The position numbers and the translations under genes are program-made. Of a stretch of DNA of 16,145 nt, positions 1 through 6,799 are shown in pieces; position 1 is the first letter of the stretch, and each line of letters opens with the position of its first letter. The notes under the pieces are model-generated. The model saw only the letters and a list, made by a program, of their open reading frames with translations. It was not told where the DNA came from and ran no database searches. Origin of the DNA: CAZADA01 sp964636945 (GTDB taxonomy: Bacteria > Pseudomonadota > Alphaproteobacteria > Caulobacterales > Maricaulaceae); assembly GCA_964636945.1 (NCBI GenBank), contig CAZWVH010000065.1, positions 1 through 16,145 on the forward strand, in the 5' to 3' direction.

Positions 1-986
1 CGATCGTTGTCGCCTTCCAGGTTGTCGGCCTCGATACCGCGGTCACCCGCGTCATCACCCTGTTTCACAATCGCATACTGAACAGCGCCGGTCCAGCCGT
101 CGGTCCAATCGAGCGAGTCGTCGCCAGCGCCGGTCACGACCACATACTTCGCGTTGGCCGCACCGCCGAACCATTCGACACCATCGTCCAGGTTGTTGTG
201 GACTTGAATGAAGTTAAAATCGCCAGCCGAGCCGACAGCTTGGAAAGCAATACCGTTCAGCTCGTCAAGGTCGTTGACGCGGAAGCCCGCATATTTGACT
301 TGGACATAGCGCAGCTCACCGCTGTCGTCGGCAGCGTCGGTTCCGCCGAAGAACCCGGATCCGCCTTCGCCGTCTTTCACGCAGTTTTCAGTGCCGAGAT
401 CAGCTTCGTCGCACGCGTTGATCGGCGCAAAACCGTTGATCACCAAGCCACCCCACTGACCGCGGTCAGTGTCGGGATCCACCGAGCCCTCAATATCCTG
501 ACGGCTGGTGAAGATGATCGGATCAGTCGCTGAGCCCACAGCATTAATGTCGGAGCCGCGCGTGATGAACACTGCATCATTCGAAGATGAGCCGAACACA
601 CGAGCGCCAGCGCCAATCGTCAAGGTCGCGTTCGTTCCGGCAGTATTGTCGCCGATGAACACAGGTCCATTCAGAGCAACGGTCACACCAGCTGGAATGT
701 CCACGTCATCGGTGATTTCACCGCTCAATTGGCACACGTCGATGATGCTGCCGAAGCCGCCCGTGGCGTCCAAGCGAACCTCAGACGTACCCGATGGGCA
801 TCCACCGCCTGGAACAAAGTTGAAATCCGAAGGCGTTGGTGTTGGTGTCGGCGTTGGTGTCGGTGTTGTCGTTGGCGTCGGAGCCGGAGCGCCAGGCGAC
901 TCGATATCCGTATCCGAACAAGCAAAAAGCGCCACGCTAGCGGCGCCCACCATTAACACTCTGCGCAAATTGGTAGCGGCGGTCAT
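1..986 (-). CDS. Outer-membrane lipoprotein with Thr-Pro linker, C-terminus beyond the window edge
   Basis: The reading frame is open from the ATG at 986 to the left edge, giving 328 codons without a stop, so the C-terminus is missing. A basic N-terminus and hydrophobic stretch lead to a lipobox LFAC with the lipidated Cys at residue 23. The next residue is Ser rather than Asp, which fits outer-membrane sorting. A Thr-Pro linker follows (residues 36-52). The rest is Gly/Asp/Asn-rich and beta-prone, with phrases such as GQWGGLVINGF, DDGVEWFGG and GDDSLDWTDGWTG. I recognise these from a poorly characterised family of large secreted proteins and lipoproteins in Alphaproteobacteria and Bacteroidetes, often found near TonB receptors; no enzymatic role is known to me. 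An AGGGGG ribosome site precedes the ATG by a few bases. A Pho-box-like array lies about 150 bases upstream. Lipoprotein is certain in form; function is unknown. Confidence 0.85.
   Translation of the reverse strand, partial: MTAATNLRRVLMVGAASVALFACSDTDIESPGAPAPTPTTTPTPTPTPTPTPSDFNFVPGGGCPSGTSEVRLDATGGFGSIIDVCQLSGEITDDVDIPAGVTVALNGPVFIGDNTAGTNATLTIGAGARVFGSSSNDAVFITRGSDINAVGSATDPIIFTSRQDIEGSVDPDTDRGQWGGLVINGFAPINACDEADLGTENCVKDGEGGSGFFGGTDAADDSGELRYVQVKYAGFRVNDLDELNGIAFQAVGSAGDFNFIQVHNNLDDGVEWFGGAANAKYVVVTGAGDDSLDWTDGWTGAVQYAIVKQGDDAGDRGIEADNLEGDND
831..881 (-). repeat. Thr-Pro coding repeat (linker of the lipoprotein)
   Basis: On the plus strand this reads as an imperfect 6-base repeat of GTTGGT/GTCGGT units. 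On the minus strand it encodes alternating Pro and Thr codons (residues 36-52 of the lipoprotein). The synonymous codons vary (ACA/ACG, CCA/CCG), so the array is not a perfect microsatellite. It most likely forms a stiff periplasmic or surface spacer between the lipid anchor and the folded domain. Confidence 0.85.
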
Positions 987-1036
987 GCGCTGCCCCCTTT
1001 TTCTAAATCCATGGTTGTTCCCCCTGAGACAACACC

Positions 1037-1060
1037 CCGCCAAGCATGCACGCATGGCGG
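1037..1060 (-). other. Inverted repeat in the lipoprotein 5' leader
   Basis: CCGCCA and TGGCGG form a 6-base-pair inverted repeat with a 12-base loop that contains GCATGC. It lies about 50 bases upstream of the lipoprotein start, inside the probable untranslated leader. It could be an mRNA hairpin or a protein-binding dyad; nothing else supports either role. Confidence 0.3.
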
Positions 1061-1136
1061 CAAGCGCAACCTCAGAATCTGCCCACTGGGCACCTTCCCT
1101 TTAAGGAAATTTGAGCGTTTAGGACATATTCGTTTT

Positions 1137-1165
1137 GTGAAGTTTTTGTGACTAGCGCATGACAG
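1137..1165 (-). promoter_or_regulatory. Candidate tandem Pho box (PhoB-type direct repeats) upstream of the lipoprotein
   Basis: Read on the minus strand, CTGTCAT is followed by TAGTCAC and then ACTTCAC. Each 7-base unit starts exactly 11 bases after the previous one, so TCAT/TCAC/TCAC fall on one helical face. The known Pho box has two CTGTCA(T/C) half-sites at 11-base spacing. The first unit here is a full match and the next two are progressively weaker. A weak -10-like TATGTC lies 8 bases further down (1123-1128). Regulation by phosphate starvation is an inference. Confidence 0.35.
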
Positions 1166-1198
1166 CTAGGCATTTCCATCAGTGCACTGAGGGCACAG

Positions 1199-1741
1199 CT
1201 AGATGAATGCCTGGATCAATATTTCACGATAAAGCCAAATAACCCAAATACCAAGGCCAATATGTGGCCCAAATGCGATAAGTTGTGGACGTTGTTGGAT
1301 AATTGCCCTGCTGGCCAGGGCATAAACCAGCCCGCTTAGCGAGGCGACAAGCATGACAAACGGCAATAATGGCCAGCCAAGCCACGCGCCTGCCGCGGCC
1401 ATGAGCTTGGCGTCGCCCAGCCCTAATCCAGGCTGTCCCCGCACGCGTTCGTAGAGGAGTGACAATCCGGCAAAACCCACATAGCCCGCCATGGCTCCAA
1501 TGGCGCTTTCCAGGCTTTGGCCCGCGCCGTGCAGGACGGCGAAAGCAAGGCCCGCCAAAATCAACGGCAATACAATGATGTCGGGGATCAGCAGTCGTTT
1601 AATATCAATTGCAGCGCATAACGCCAGCCCGCCCGCCAGCACGATTGACGCCAGCCATTGGCTTTGAGCTTGCACCAGAACGGCGCTCAGACAAAGGGTC
1701 GAGAAAATCAGGAGCGATACTGTAATTTCAAACCGGGTCAC
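1199..1741 (-). CDS. Prepilin peptidase (A24 family), short form without methyltransferase domain
   Basis: A 180-residue integral membrane aspartic protease that would cleave the leader from type IV pilin-like or type II secretion pseudopilin precursors at the inner membrane. The two catalytic aspartates are visible: D46 in AAIDIKRLLIPD, and D110 in the GxGD motif (GLGLGDAKL). The flanking AAGAWLGW and FGPHIGLG resemble the C-terminal half of PilD/GspO more than typical CpaA proteins. The N-terminal cytoplasmic methyltransferase domain with Cys pairs found in full-length PilD (about 290 residues) is absent. The start is GTG at 1741: an in-frame stop lies 30 bases upstream and a GGAG-like site just before it. 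No pilin or secretion gene is adjacent, so the substrate is not indicated. It is divergent from the TonB receptor gene. Confidence 0.85.
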   Translation of the reverse strand: MTRFEITVSLLIFSTLCLSAVLVQAQSQWLASIVLAGGLALCAAIDIKRLLIPDIIVLPLILAGLAFAVLHGAGQSLESAIGAMAGYVGFAGLSLLYERVRGQPGLGLGDAKLMAAAGAWLGWPLLPFVMLVASLSGLVYALASRAIIQQRPQLIAFGPHIGLGIWVIWLYREILIQAFI

Positions 1742-1846
1742 GTTCGCTCCAAACGATGTAGATAACCAAGGTCATGAGGGCGTGGCCTTGAACCCTTGTG
1801 CGTCGCCGTCTAGCTCACCAATGCGATCAAACAGTATGGCGGTGTC
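1742..1846. promoter_or_regulatory. Divergent promoter region between prepilin peptidase and TonB receptor
   Basis: This 105-base gap must hold promoters for both directions. On the plus strand TTGAAC at 1788-1793 could be a -35 element; 17 bases on lies TAGCTC, a poor -10. CAAGG (1767-1771) and CCTTG (1786-1790) form a small dyad. Nothing here is a strong consensus match. Confidence 0.3.
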
Positions 1847-3910
1847 ATGGTTAGCGTAAGTTCGAGCTTAGGTACAAAACGGCGATGGCGGAGACGACTC
1901 ACCGCGAGTGGTCTCGCGCTCACGATCGGCGCAGGGCTCTCCTCAGCCCACGCACAAAGCGAACGTGACATCATCACCGTGACGGAGACCCGCACGCCGG
2001 ACGAGCTGCTTGATCGGGCCAGCAATGCCTCGGTGCTCAGCGTAGATGATCTGGCGTTGATTGCGCCAACCCACCCCGCCGAGCTGCTCAATCGCGCCGC
2101 GGGGGTCAACATCCATCGCAATAACGGACGGGAAAGCTTGATTGCCATTCGATCGCCCGTGCTGAATGGCGGCGCCGGGGCGGGCTCGTTTCTGCTTCTT
2201 GAGAACGGCGTGCCATTGCGCGCCGCGGGATTTGGCAATGTGAACGCCCTGTTCGACGCTCAAAGCGAATTGGCCGACCGCGTGGAGGTGATCAGAGGAC
2301 CGGGCGGGCCGCTCTATGGCTCCAATGCGCTGCATGGCGTGGTCAACTTTGTGCCGCGGCTTGATTTTCAAGCTGCCGACTTTGCAGAAATCGCCGCAGG
2401 CAGCTTTGAGCGCTATCGCGGGCGCGGAACGGTGTCGGGTCGGTGGGGCGCGCAGGATTTTCGTTTGGGCGCGGCGGTTTTCTCGGAAGGCAATTTTCGC
2501 GACCAGTCGCGCGTGGATGAACAAAAAGCGCAGTTGATCCATGCCACGCGTCTGTTTGGCGCCACAGCGACCACAGTGGCGTCAGCCCACAATCTTAACC
2601 AGGAGTCCGCTGGCTTCATCGAAGGCGACGATGCCTATCGAGACCGCGAGCTGACCAAAACCAACGACGATCCCGACGCCTATCGCGACGCACGTTCAGC
2701 CCGGATCGCCACGCGGATCGAGGCGCCGATCTCCGACCGTTGGTCGCTCACCATCACACCCTTCGCGCGATGGGTTGATCAGGATTTCGTCCTATTTTTC
2801 CTGCCCGGAAACGCCACGGAATCATCGGGGCACACATCGATCGGCTCACAGATAGACGCTTACTGGACGCCCACTACCGGCAGGCGTGTGATTTTCGGCG
2901 CTGAAGTCGACGCCACCCAAGGTTACCTCGAAGAAGTTCAAACATCGCCAACCGTGGGCCCGTTCGTTCAAGGGGTGCACTACGATTACGAGGTCAGCTC
3001 AGCCATGGGGGCCGTGTTCGCTCAACTGGATCAGGATTTGGGTGACCAATGGCGATTGTCAGCCGGCGTCCGTGCGGAGGCCGTCCGCTATGACTATGAC
3101 ACAGCCGCGCCGCCCGGCGAAGAAGGGCGCTTTTTGCGTCCCGAAGATCGCACCGATGACTTCACGCTGCTGGTTGCTAAGGCGGGCCTTGTGCGACGAC
3201 TGGGCGATCGCTCCCAAGTTTACCTCAGCGCCGCGCGCGGCGCCCGAGCGCCTCAAACCACCGATCTCTATCGACTTCAGCCGCTGCAAACGCCCGATGG
3301 CGTTGAAGTGGAGACCTTAGACCAGGTGGAGCTGGGCGCCCGTGTGGGTTCGCCAAGCGGCGGACAGGTGCAATTGGCCGCGTTCTATGGACTGAAAGAG
3401 AACTTCTTTTTCCGCGACGCCGACGGCCTTAACGTCACGGACGGCGTGACCCGTCATCGCGGCGTCGAAGCGACCCTTGATCAGCCATTGACCGAGAGTC
3501 TCATTGCCAGTGCTGGCGTGACGTTCGCCCGGCATGACTATCGGTTCTCGCGCGCCGTCGGCAACGCGTCTGAGACGATAACCAAAGGCAATGACGTGGA
3601 CACCGCGCCTCGGGTTTTCGGATCCGCCCAATTGGCGTGGTCGCCTTTATCAGCATTGTCCGCCGAATTGGAATGGGTGCATATGGGCCCCTATTACACC
3701 AATGCCGCCAACACGAACCGGTATCCGGGACACGATCTGATCAATCTGCGCGTGACCACGCAGCTTGGCGATGGCGCTGAGATCTTTGGCTCCGTTCGAA
3801 ATGCGGCCAATGTTGACTATGCGGAACGGGCCGACTTTGCTTTTGGCAATGAGCGCTATCTGCCGGGACGCGGGCGCGTTTTCGAGATCGGCCTACGCAC
3901 CCAATTTTGA
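1847..3910 (+). CDS. TonB-dependent outer-membrane receptor
   Basis: A 687-residue receptor of the size of BtuB and siderophore receptors. It has a basic N-terminus and signal peptide with likely cleavage after AHA (residue 36). A TonB-box-like DIITVT follows at 41-46. The plug domain includes the conserved R150-GPGGPLYGSNALHG segment. The remainder is rich in alternating aromatic/polar strands and ends in a terminal Phe (IGLRTQF), the usual beta-barrel assembly signal. It would import a scarce nutrient (metal chelate, cobalamin or glycan) with energy from TonB-ExbBD; the sequence alone does not reveal the ligand. ATG 1847 is the only good start ahead of the signal peptide, and its ribosome site is weak (GGCGG). 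The dehydrogenase gene follows after 47 bases, probably in one transcript. Confidence 0.92.
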   Translation: MVSVSSSLGTKRRWRRRLTASGLALTIGAGLSSAHAQSERDIITVTETRTPDELLDRASNASVLSVDDLALIAPTHPAELLNRAAGVNIHRNNGRESLIAIRSPVLNGGAGAGSFLLLENGVPLRAAGFGNVNALFDAQSELADRVEVIRGPGGPLYGSNALHGVVNFVPRLDFQAADFAEIAAGSFERYRGRGTVSGRWGAQDFRLGAAVFSEGNFRDQSRVDEQKAQLIHATRLFGATATTVASAHNLNQESAGFIEGDDAYRDRELTKTNDDPDAYRDARSARIATRIEAPISDRWSLTITPFARWVDQDFVLFFLPGNATESSGHTSIGSQIDAYWTPTTGRRVIFGAEVDATQGYLEEVQTSPTVGPFVQGVHYDYEVSSAMGAVFAQLDQDLGDQWRLSAGVRAEAVRYDYDTAAPPGEEGRFLRPEDRTDDFTLLVAKAGLVRRLGDRSQVYLSAARGARAPQTTDLYRLQPLQTPDGVEVETLDQVELGARVGSPSGGQVQLAAFYGLKENFFFRDADGLNVTDGVTRHRGVEATLDQPLTESLIASAGVTFARHDYRFSRAVGNASETITKGNDVDTAPRVFGSAQLAWSPLSALSAELEWVHMGPYYTNAANTNRYPGHDLINLRVTTQLGDGAEIFGSVRNAANVDYAERADFAFGNERYLPGRGRVFEIGLRTQF

Positions 3911-3957
3911 CATATTCGGCACACTGATTCCCTGAAATATCACGATCGAGGCAAACG

Positions 3958-4671
3958 ATGGATCTGGCAAACACTGCGATACTCATAACGGGAGCTTCGC
4001 GAGGCATTGGAGCCGCCACCGCACGCCATTTGGCCAAATCCGGCGCTGCTTTGGCGTTGACCGCCCGTGACGAAACGCGGCTGAATGAATTGGCAAAAGC
4101 GTGCCGCGAGGCGGGGGCGCGCGACGTGGTGGCGCTGCCCGGCGACATCACGGACCAAAGCTTCGCGGAAAGCCTGGCGCCGTTGGCGGCCGAGCGATTG
4201 GGACAACTCAATGCCCTGTTCAATAATGCCGGGGTGTTGGATGTCGCCGCCTTTGATCAGGCCGACCTGACCAAATGGAATCAGATTCTGGACGTCAATT
4301 TCCGATCTTGGATGCACGTCACCCAGCCGGCCATTGAATTTCTCAAGCGCAATCATGAAAGTGCAATCATCAATCTGTGCTCGGTCGCGGGACGTCTGAC
4401 ATACCCTGGCGGCGGCATTTACACTGCGACCAAGCACGCCGTGCATGCCTGGTCGCAATGCATGTTTGAAGATTTTCGCGAAAGCGGGATGAAGGTATGC
4501 GCGATCTATCCCGGCTTCGTGCGCACTGACATGACAAGTTACGTGGATGGCGATCACGCCAAAATGATCCAACCTGACGACATTGCGCAAACGGTGAGCT
4601 TCATTTTGCAATTCCCAACCACAGGATGCCCAACAGAGATTGTCATTCGCCCACAATTGCCGCTCAATTGA
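3958..4671 (+). CDS. Short-chain dehydrogenase/reductase (classical SDR)
   Basis: A 237-residue Rossmann-fold oxidoreductase with every classical SDR landmark: the TGASRGIG nucleotide loop (11-18), D63 at the adenine pocket, NNAG (89-92), and the full catalytic tetrad N114, S142, Y155, K159 (YTATK). Arg37 at the end of the second strand suggests preference for NADP(H) over NAD(H). The PGFVRTDM segment closes the cofactor site. A GAGG ribosome site lies 8-9 bases before the ATG. It sits 47 bases behind the TonB receptor and is followed by a hairpin, so the two may be co-transcribed. The substrate is unknown; a link to the ligand imported by the receptor is only a guess. Confidence 0.9.
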   Translation: MDLANTAILITGASRGIGAATARHLAKSGAALALTARDETRLNELAKACREAGARDVVALPGDITDQSFAESLAPLAAERLGQLNALFNNAGVLDVAAFDQADLTKWNQILDVNFRSWMHVTQPAIEFLKRNHESAIINLCSVAGRLTYPGGGIYTATKHAVHAWSQCMFEDFRESGMKVCAIYPGFVRTDMTSYVDGDHAKMIQPDDIAQTVSFILQFPTTGCPTEIVIRPQLPLN

Positions 4672-4684
4672 TCTTCGTTGGGCG

Positions 4685-4706
4685 AGCGCGCTGGGTGATG
4701 CGCGCT
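4685..4706 (+). terminator. Hairpin downstream of the receptor-SDR unit
   Basis: AGCGCGC and GCGCGCT form a perfect 7-base-pair stem with an 8-base loop, starting 13 bases after the SDR stop. No T-run follows (TCAACGCAAAAAAT), so this is not a textbook intrinsic terminator. It may still be the 3' end of the transcript or a barrier before the tRNA gene. Confidence 0.4.
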
Positions 4707-4762
4707 TCAACGCAAAAAATGGGTGCGCCCGGCGTTTGGCCCGGTCTATGGTGGGACAGCGC

Positions 4763-4839
4763 GGGCCTGTAGCTCAATTGGTTAGAGCTGGCGGCTCATA
4801 ACCGCTAGGTTGGGGGTTCGAGTCCCTCCAGGCCTACCA
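4763..4839 (+). tRNA. tRNA with CAU anticodon, probably tRNA-Ile2 (AUA-decoding)
   Basis: A complete 77-base cloverleaf. It has a 7-bp acceptor stem (GGGCCTG with CAGGCCT), TA at 8-9, a 4-bp D stem (GCTC/GAGC), a 5-bp anticodon stem (GGCGG/CCGCT) with loop CTCATAA, variable AGGTT, T stem GGGGG/CCCTC with loop TTCGAGT, discriminator A and encoded CCA. The CAT anticodon alone allows Met or Ile2. The acceptor stem has C4-G69 and C5-G68, known TilS (lysidine synthase) determinants, and GGGCCTG is the arm I associate with alphaproteobacterial tRNA-Ile(GAU). Elongator tRNA-Met in this group usually begins GGCGGGG. I therefore favour Ile2, with Met as the alternative. The first acceptor pair is a G-U wobble. 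Confidence 0.9.
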
Positions 4840-4874
4840 TTCCCAGGCGCGGCCAAGCGCCGCTTCGCGCACCG

Positions 4875-5021
4875 TTATTTTGACTGATTGGATGATGATG
4901 GCTGGAACGACGACTGAGCCGATTGGGCAACCATATCGCCTTGGCCATCAGCTTTTGCGACGAAAATAGGGATGATGAACACAAGGAGTGCAATCAAGAT
5001 CTCTCCCAATGCAAAATGCAT
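4875..5021 (-). CDS. Possible small single-pass membrane protein
   Basis: A 48-residue frame starting at ATG 5021, with GAAGGA placed 9 bases upstream; an in-frame GTG at 5063 would add 14 residues. Residues 2-22 are strongly hydrophobic (FALGEILIALLVFIIPIFVA), and a polar Gln/Ser-rich tail ends in Lys. The layout is a credible single membrane helix with a hydrophilic C-terminus. I do not recognise a family. Because it is short and isolated, a chance ORF cannot be excluded. Confidence 0.35.
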   Translation of the reverse strand: MHFALGEILIALLVFIIPIFVAKADGQGDMVAQSAQSSFQPSSSNQSK

Positions 5022-5167
5022 CGCGCCAAATCCTTCATCAATATCCCTCTGATCGTTTCGCACCTCGATTCATCGCCAATTGATATCTGATCACGGAAAG
5101 ATACGCAACTTTCGCGGTGACCACTCAAGCTGGACTAACGCATTCGTCAGTCATTCATTCCCAATTC

Positions 5168-5197
5168 TTGAACGGTGGCCAGAGGCCGCCGAATTCT
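5168..5197 (+). promoter_or_regulatory. Candidate promoter with dyad spacer upstream of the MFS gene
   Basis: TTGAAC (5168-5173) could be a -35 box, with AATTCT (5192-5197) as a weak -10. The spacer from 5174 to 5190 is itself an inverted repeat, GGTGGCC-AGA-GGCCGCC, with one T/G mismatch. A dyad in a promoter spacer could bind a regulator. The -10 is poor, so this is tentative. Confidence 0.3.
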
Positions 5198-5240
5198 AAC
5201 GAGCGCTTGCCAATGGCGCGGGTGCTGTTAAGGCGTGGCG

Positions 5241-6455
5241 ATGATCACTTTTTTGCGTGAAAACTTTCGATGGATCGCCGGCGGCTTTTTGCTGACCTAC
5301 TTTTCCAGCATCGGTCAGACCTTCTTCATCTCCGCGTCGGTCGGCGAATGGCGGAGCATGTTCGACCTCAGCCATGGACAATTCGGCCAGCTCTATATGC
5401 TCGCCACTTTGGCCAGCGCCATGGTCCTCCCCTTCGCTGGCAAGATCGTCGACATCATGCCCGAACATCGTGTGATCGCGTTGGTGGCCCCAGCATTAGC
5501 GGCGGCGGCCTTATTGGCTGCTCACGCGCCCAGCATCCCCGTGCTGATTTTGGCAATCTTTCTGTTGCGTTTGTTGGGCCAGGGCATGATGACCCACATT
5601 GCCCTCACCGCCACGGGCCGATGGTTCGCCGCCCAGCGCGGACGCGCCGTCTCGTTGGTCGTGCTGGGTCATCAGGGCGGAGAAGCCACACTGCCATTGA
5701 TGTTTGCGTCGCTTGCCTCACTGGTCAGTTTCCAAGCCGGCTGGACCGGCGCGGCGCTCTTGGTGCTCGTGGTGGCGCTGCCCTTGGGCGTTTGGGCCTA
5801 TCGGACGCCGCGCAGTCCGCGCGGAGTGGTTATGGACCATCCCCAGTCCACGCGCCAATGGACTCGCCCGGAAGTGATCCGCGACCCGGTCTTTTGGGTG
5901 TTATTGACGGGCGTTCTCGCGCCCGCCTTTATCGGAACCACAATCTTCTTTCACCAAGACTATCTCACAACCCTTCGTGGCTGGCCGCCACTCTTGTTCG
6001 CCCAAGGACTTACGCTGATGGCCGCGACCACGGTGGCGTTCGCGCTGATTAATGGCGCGTTGATCGACCGATTTGGGGCCGTGGCCGTATTGCCGTTTTT
6101 CCTACTGCCATTGTCCATCGCATGCCTGACCGCTGGGCTGGCGGTGGAAACATGGACCGTTGTGGTGTTCATGATGCTGTTGGGGATGAGTTACGGCATT
6201 TCCTCGACTTTGTTCGGCGCTCTGTGGCCGGAGATCTATGGGACCAAACATTTGGGCGCAGTGCGTTCGCTAGTGGTGTCCGCCATGGTTCTGGCCACTG
6301 CAGTGGGACCGGGTTTAACGGGAACACTGATCGACATGGGTTTGCCCTTGCCTGACCAGCTCTTGGCCATGAGCGCATATTGCCTCGCAATTTCAGCGGT
6401 TTTGGCGCTTTGCGCCCAGGTTCTGCGCCGACGATTCCACAGCCAATCGAGCTAG
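5241..6455 (+). CDS. MFS transporter
   Basis: A 404-residue protein with about 12 hydrophobic helices in two halves, the usual major facilitator size and layout. A degenerate motif A (GKIVDIMPEHR, residues 67-77) lies between helices 2 and 3, and a clearer second-half copy (NGALIDRFG, 271-279) sits at the equivalent loop. It should move a small solute across the inner membrane by ion-coupled transport; the substrate is not evident. An in-frame GTG at 5235 exists. The AAGG at 5230-5233 is 7 bases from ATG 5241 but only 1 base from the GTG, so I chose the ATG. It is monocistronic as far as can be seen. Confidence 0.88.
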   Translation: MITFLRENFRWIAGGFLLTYFSSIGQTFFISASVGEWRSMFDLSHGQFGQLYMLATLASAMVLPFAGKIVDIMPEHRVIALVAPALAAAALLAAHAPSIPVLILAIFLLRLLGQGMMTHIALTATGRWFAAQRGRAVSLVVLGHQGGEATLPLMFASLASLVSFQAGWTGAALLVLVVALPLGVWAYRTPRSPRGVVMDHPQSTRQWTRPEVIRDPVFWVLLTGVLAPAFIGTTIFFHQDYLTTLRGWPPLLFAQGLTLMAATTVAFALINGALIDRFGAVAVLPFFLLPLSIACLTAGLAVETWTVVVFMMLLGMSYGISSTLFGALWPEIYGTKHLGAVRSLVVSAMVLATAVGPGLTGTLIDMGLPLPDQLLAMSAYCLAISAVLALCAQVLRRRFHSQSS

Positions 6456-6548
6456 CGCGTCGGTTGAACACCATTTATTCTCCCGGTAGCCGATCGCGCT
6501 TATGTGGGCTATGCTGATGATCAGGGCGATAAGGCATGGGAGACCAAA

Positions 6549-6722
6549 ATGCTTGGTTGGGCACTCGCGTTTCTTGTCATCGCAATCATCGCCGGCGTTT
6601 TTGGCTTTGGCGGCATTGCAAGCGGCGCCGCATCGATTGCGAAGATCATTTTCTTTATTTTTGTTGTCCTTTTTGCACTGGCGCTAATCGCCCGGCTGGT
6701 TCGCGGGCGGCCGCCCATCTAG
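6549..6722 (+). CDS. DUF1328 / YtjA-family small membrane protein
   Basis: A 57-residue protein beginning MLGWALAFLVIAIIAGVFGF, the hallmark of the DUF1328 (UPF0391, E. coli YtjA, about 53 residues) family. Two hydrophobic helices are separated by a short Gly/Ala-rich turn (GGIASGAASIAK), and the C-terminus is basic (RLVRGRPPI). Family members are widespread in Proteobacteria; I know of no firm biochemical role. The start is set by GGGAG at 6538-6542, 6 bases before the ATG, and by the family N-terminus. The frame is also open further upstream, but the extra residues do not match the family. Confidence 0.9.
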   Translation: MLGWALAFLVIAIIAGVFGFGGIASGAASIAKIIFFIFVVLFALALIARLVRGRPPI

Positions 6723-6799
6723 ACGGTCTGGGAAGCCAGTGACGCCACATTCTTCGCGCGCCGGCTGGGACGGGGTGTGGAACCTGCCAATGTGTCCTT

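Larger units (their letters stand above)
4840..5234. other. Intergenic stretch between tRNA and MFS gene
   Basis: About 395 bases without a plus-strand gene. It holds one possible minus-strand small membrane ORF (4875-5021) and, at its right end, a candidate MFS promoter. No repeat of the tRNA 3' end was seen, so there is no sign of an integrated element at the tRNA. Confidence 0.5.

Noticed and set aside
198..1104. Two plus-strand open frames at the left edge
   Set aside because: They are antisense to the lipoprotein gene, whose lipobox, linker and ribosome site make the minus strand convincing.
4763..4900. tRNA as an integration site for a mobile element
   Set aside because: No integrase and no second copy of the tRNA 3' end were found in the window.
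4805..4993. Minus-strand frame ending in GLEGLEPPT
   Set aside because: This is the well-known false translation of the complement of a tRNA 3' half; it overlaps the tRNA gene.
6504..6548. Upstream extension of the DUF1328 protein by 15 residues
   Set aside because: The family begins at MLGWAL, and GGGAG sits correctly before the ATG at 6549.
6705..6716. 12-base perfect palindrome GGGCGGCCGCCC
   Set aside because: It lies inside the DUF1328 coding end, has no loop and is easily explained by Arg/Gly/Pro codons.
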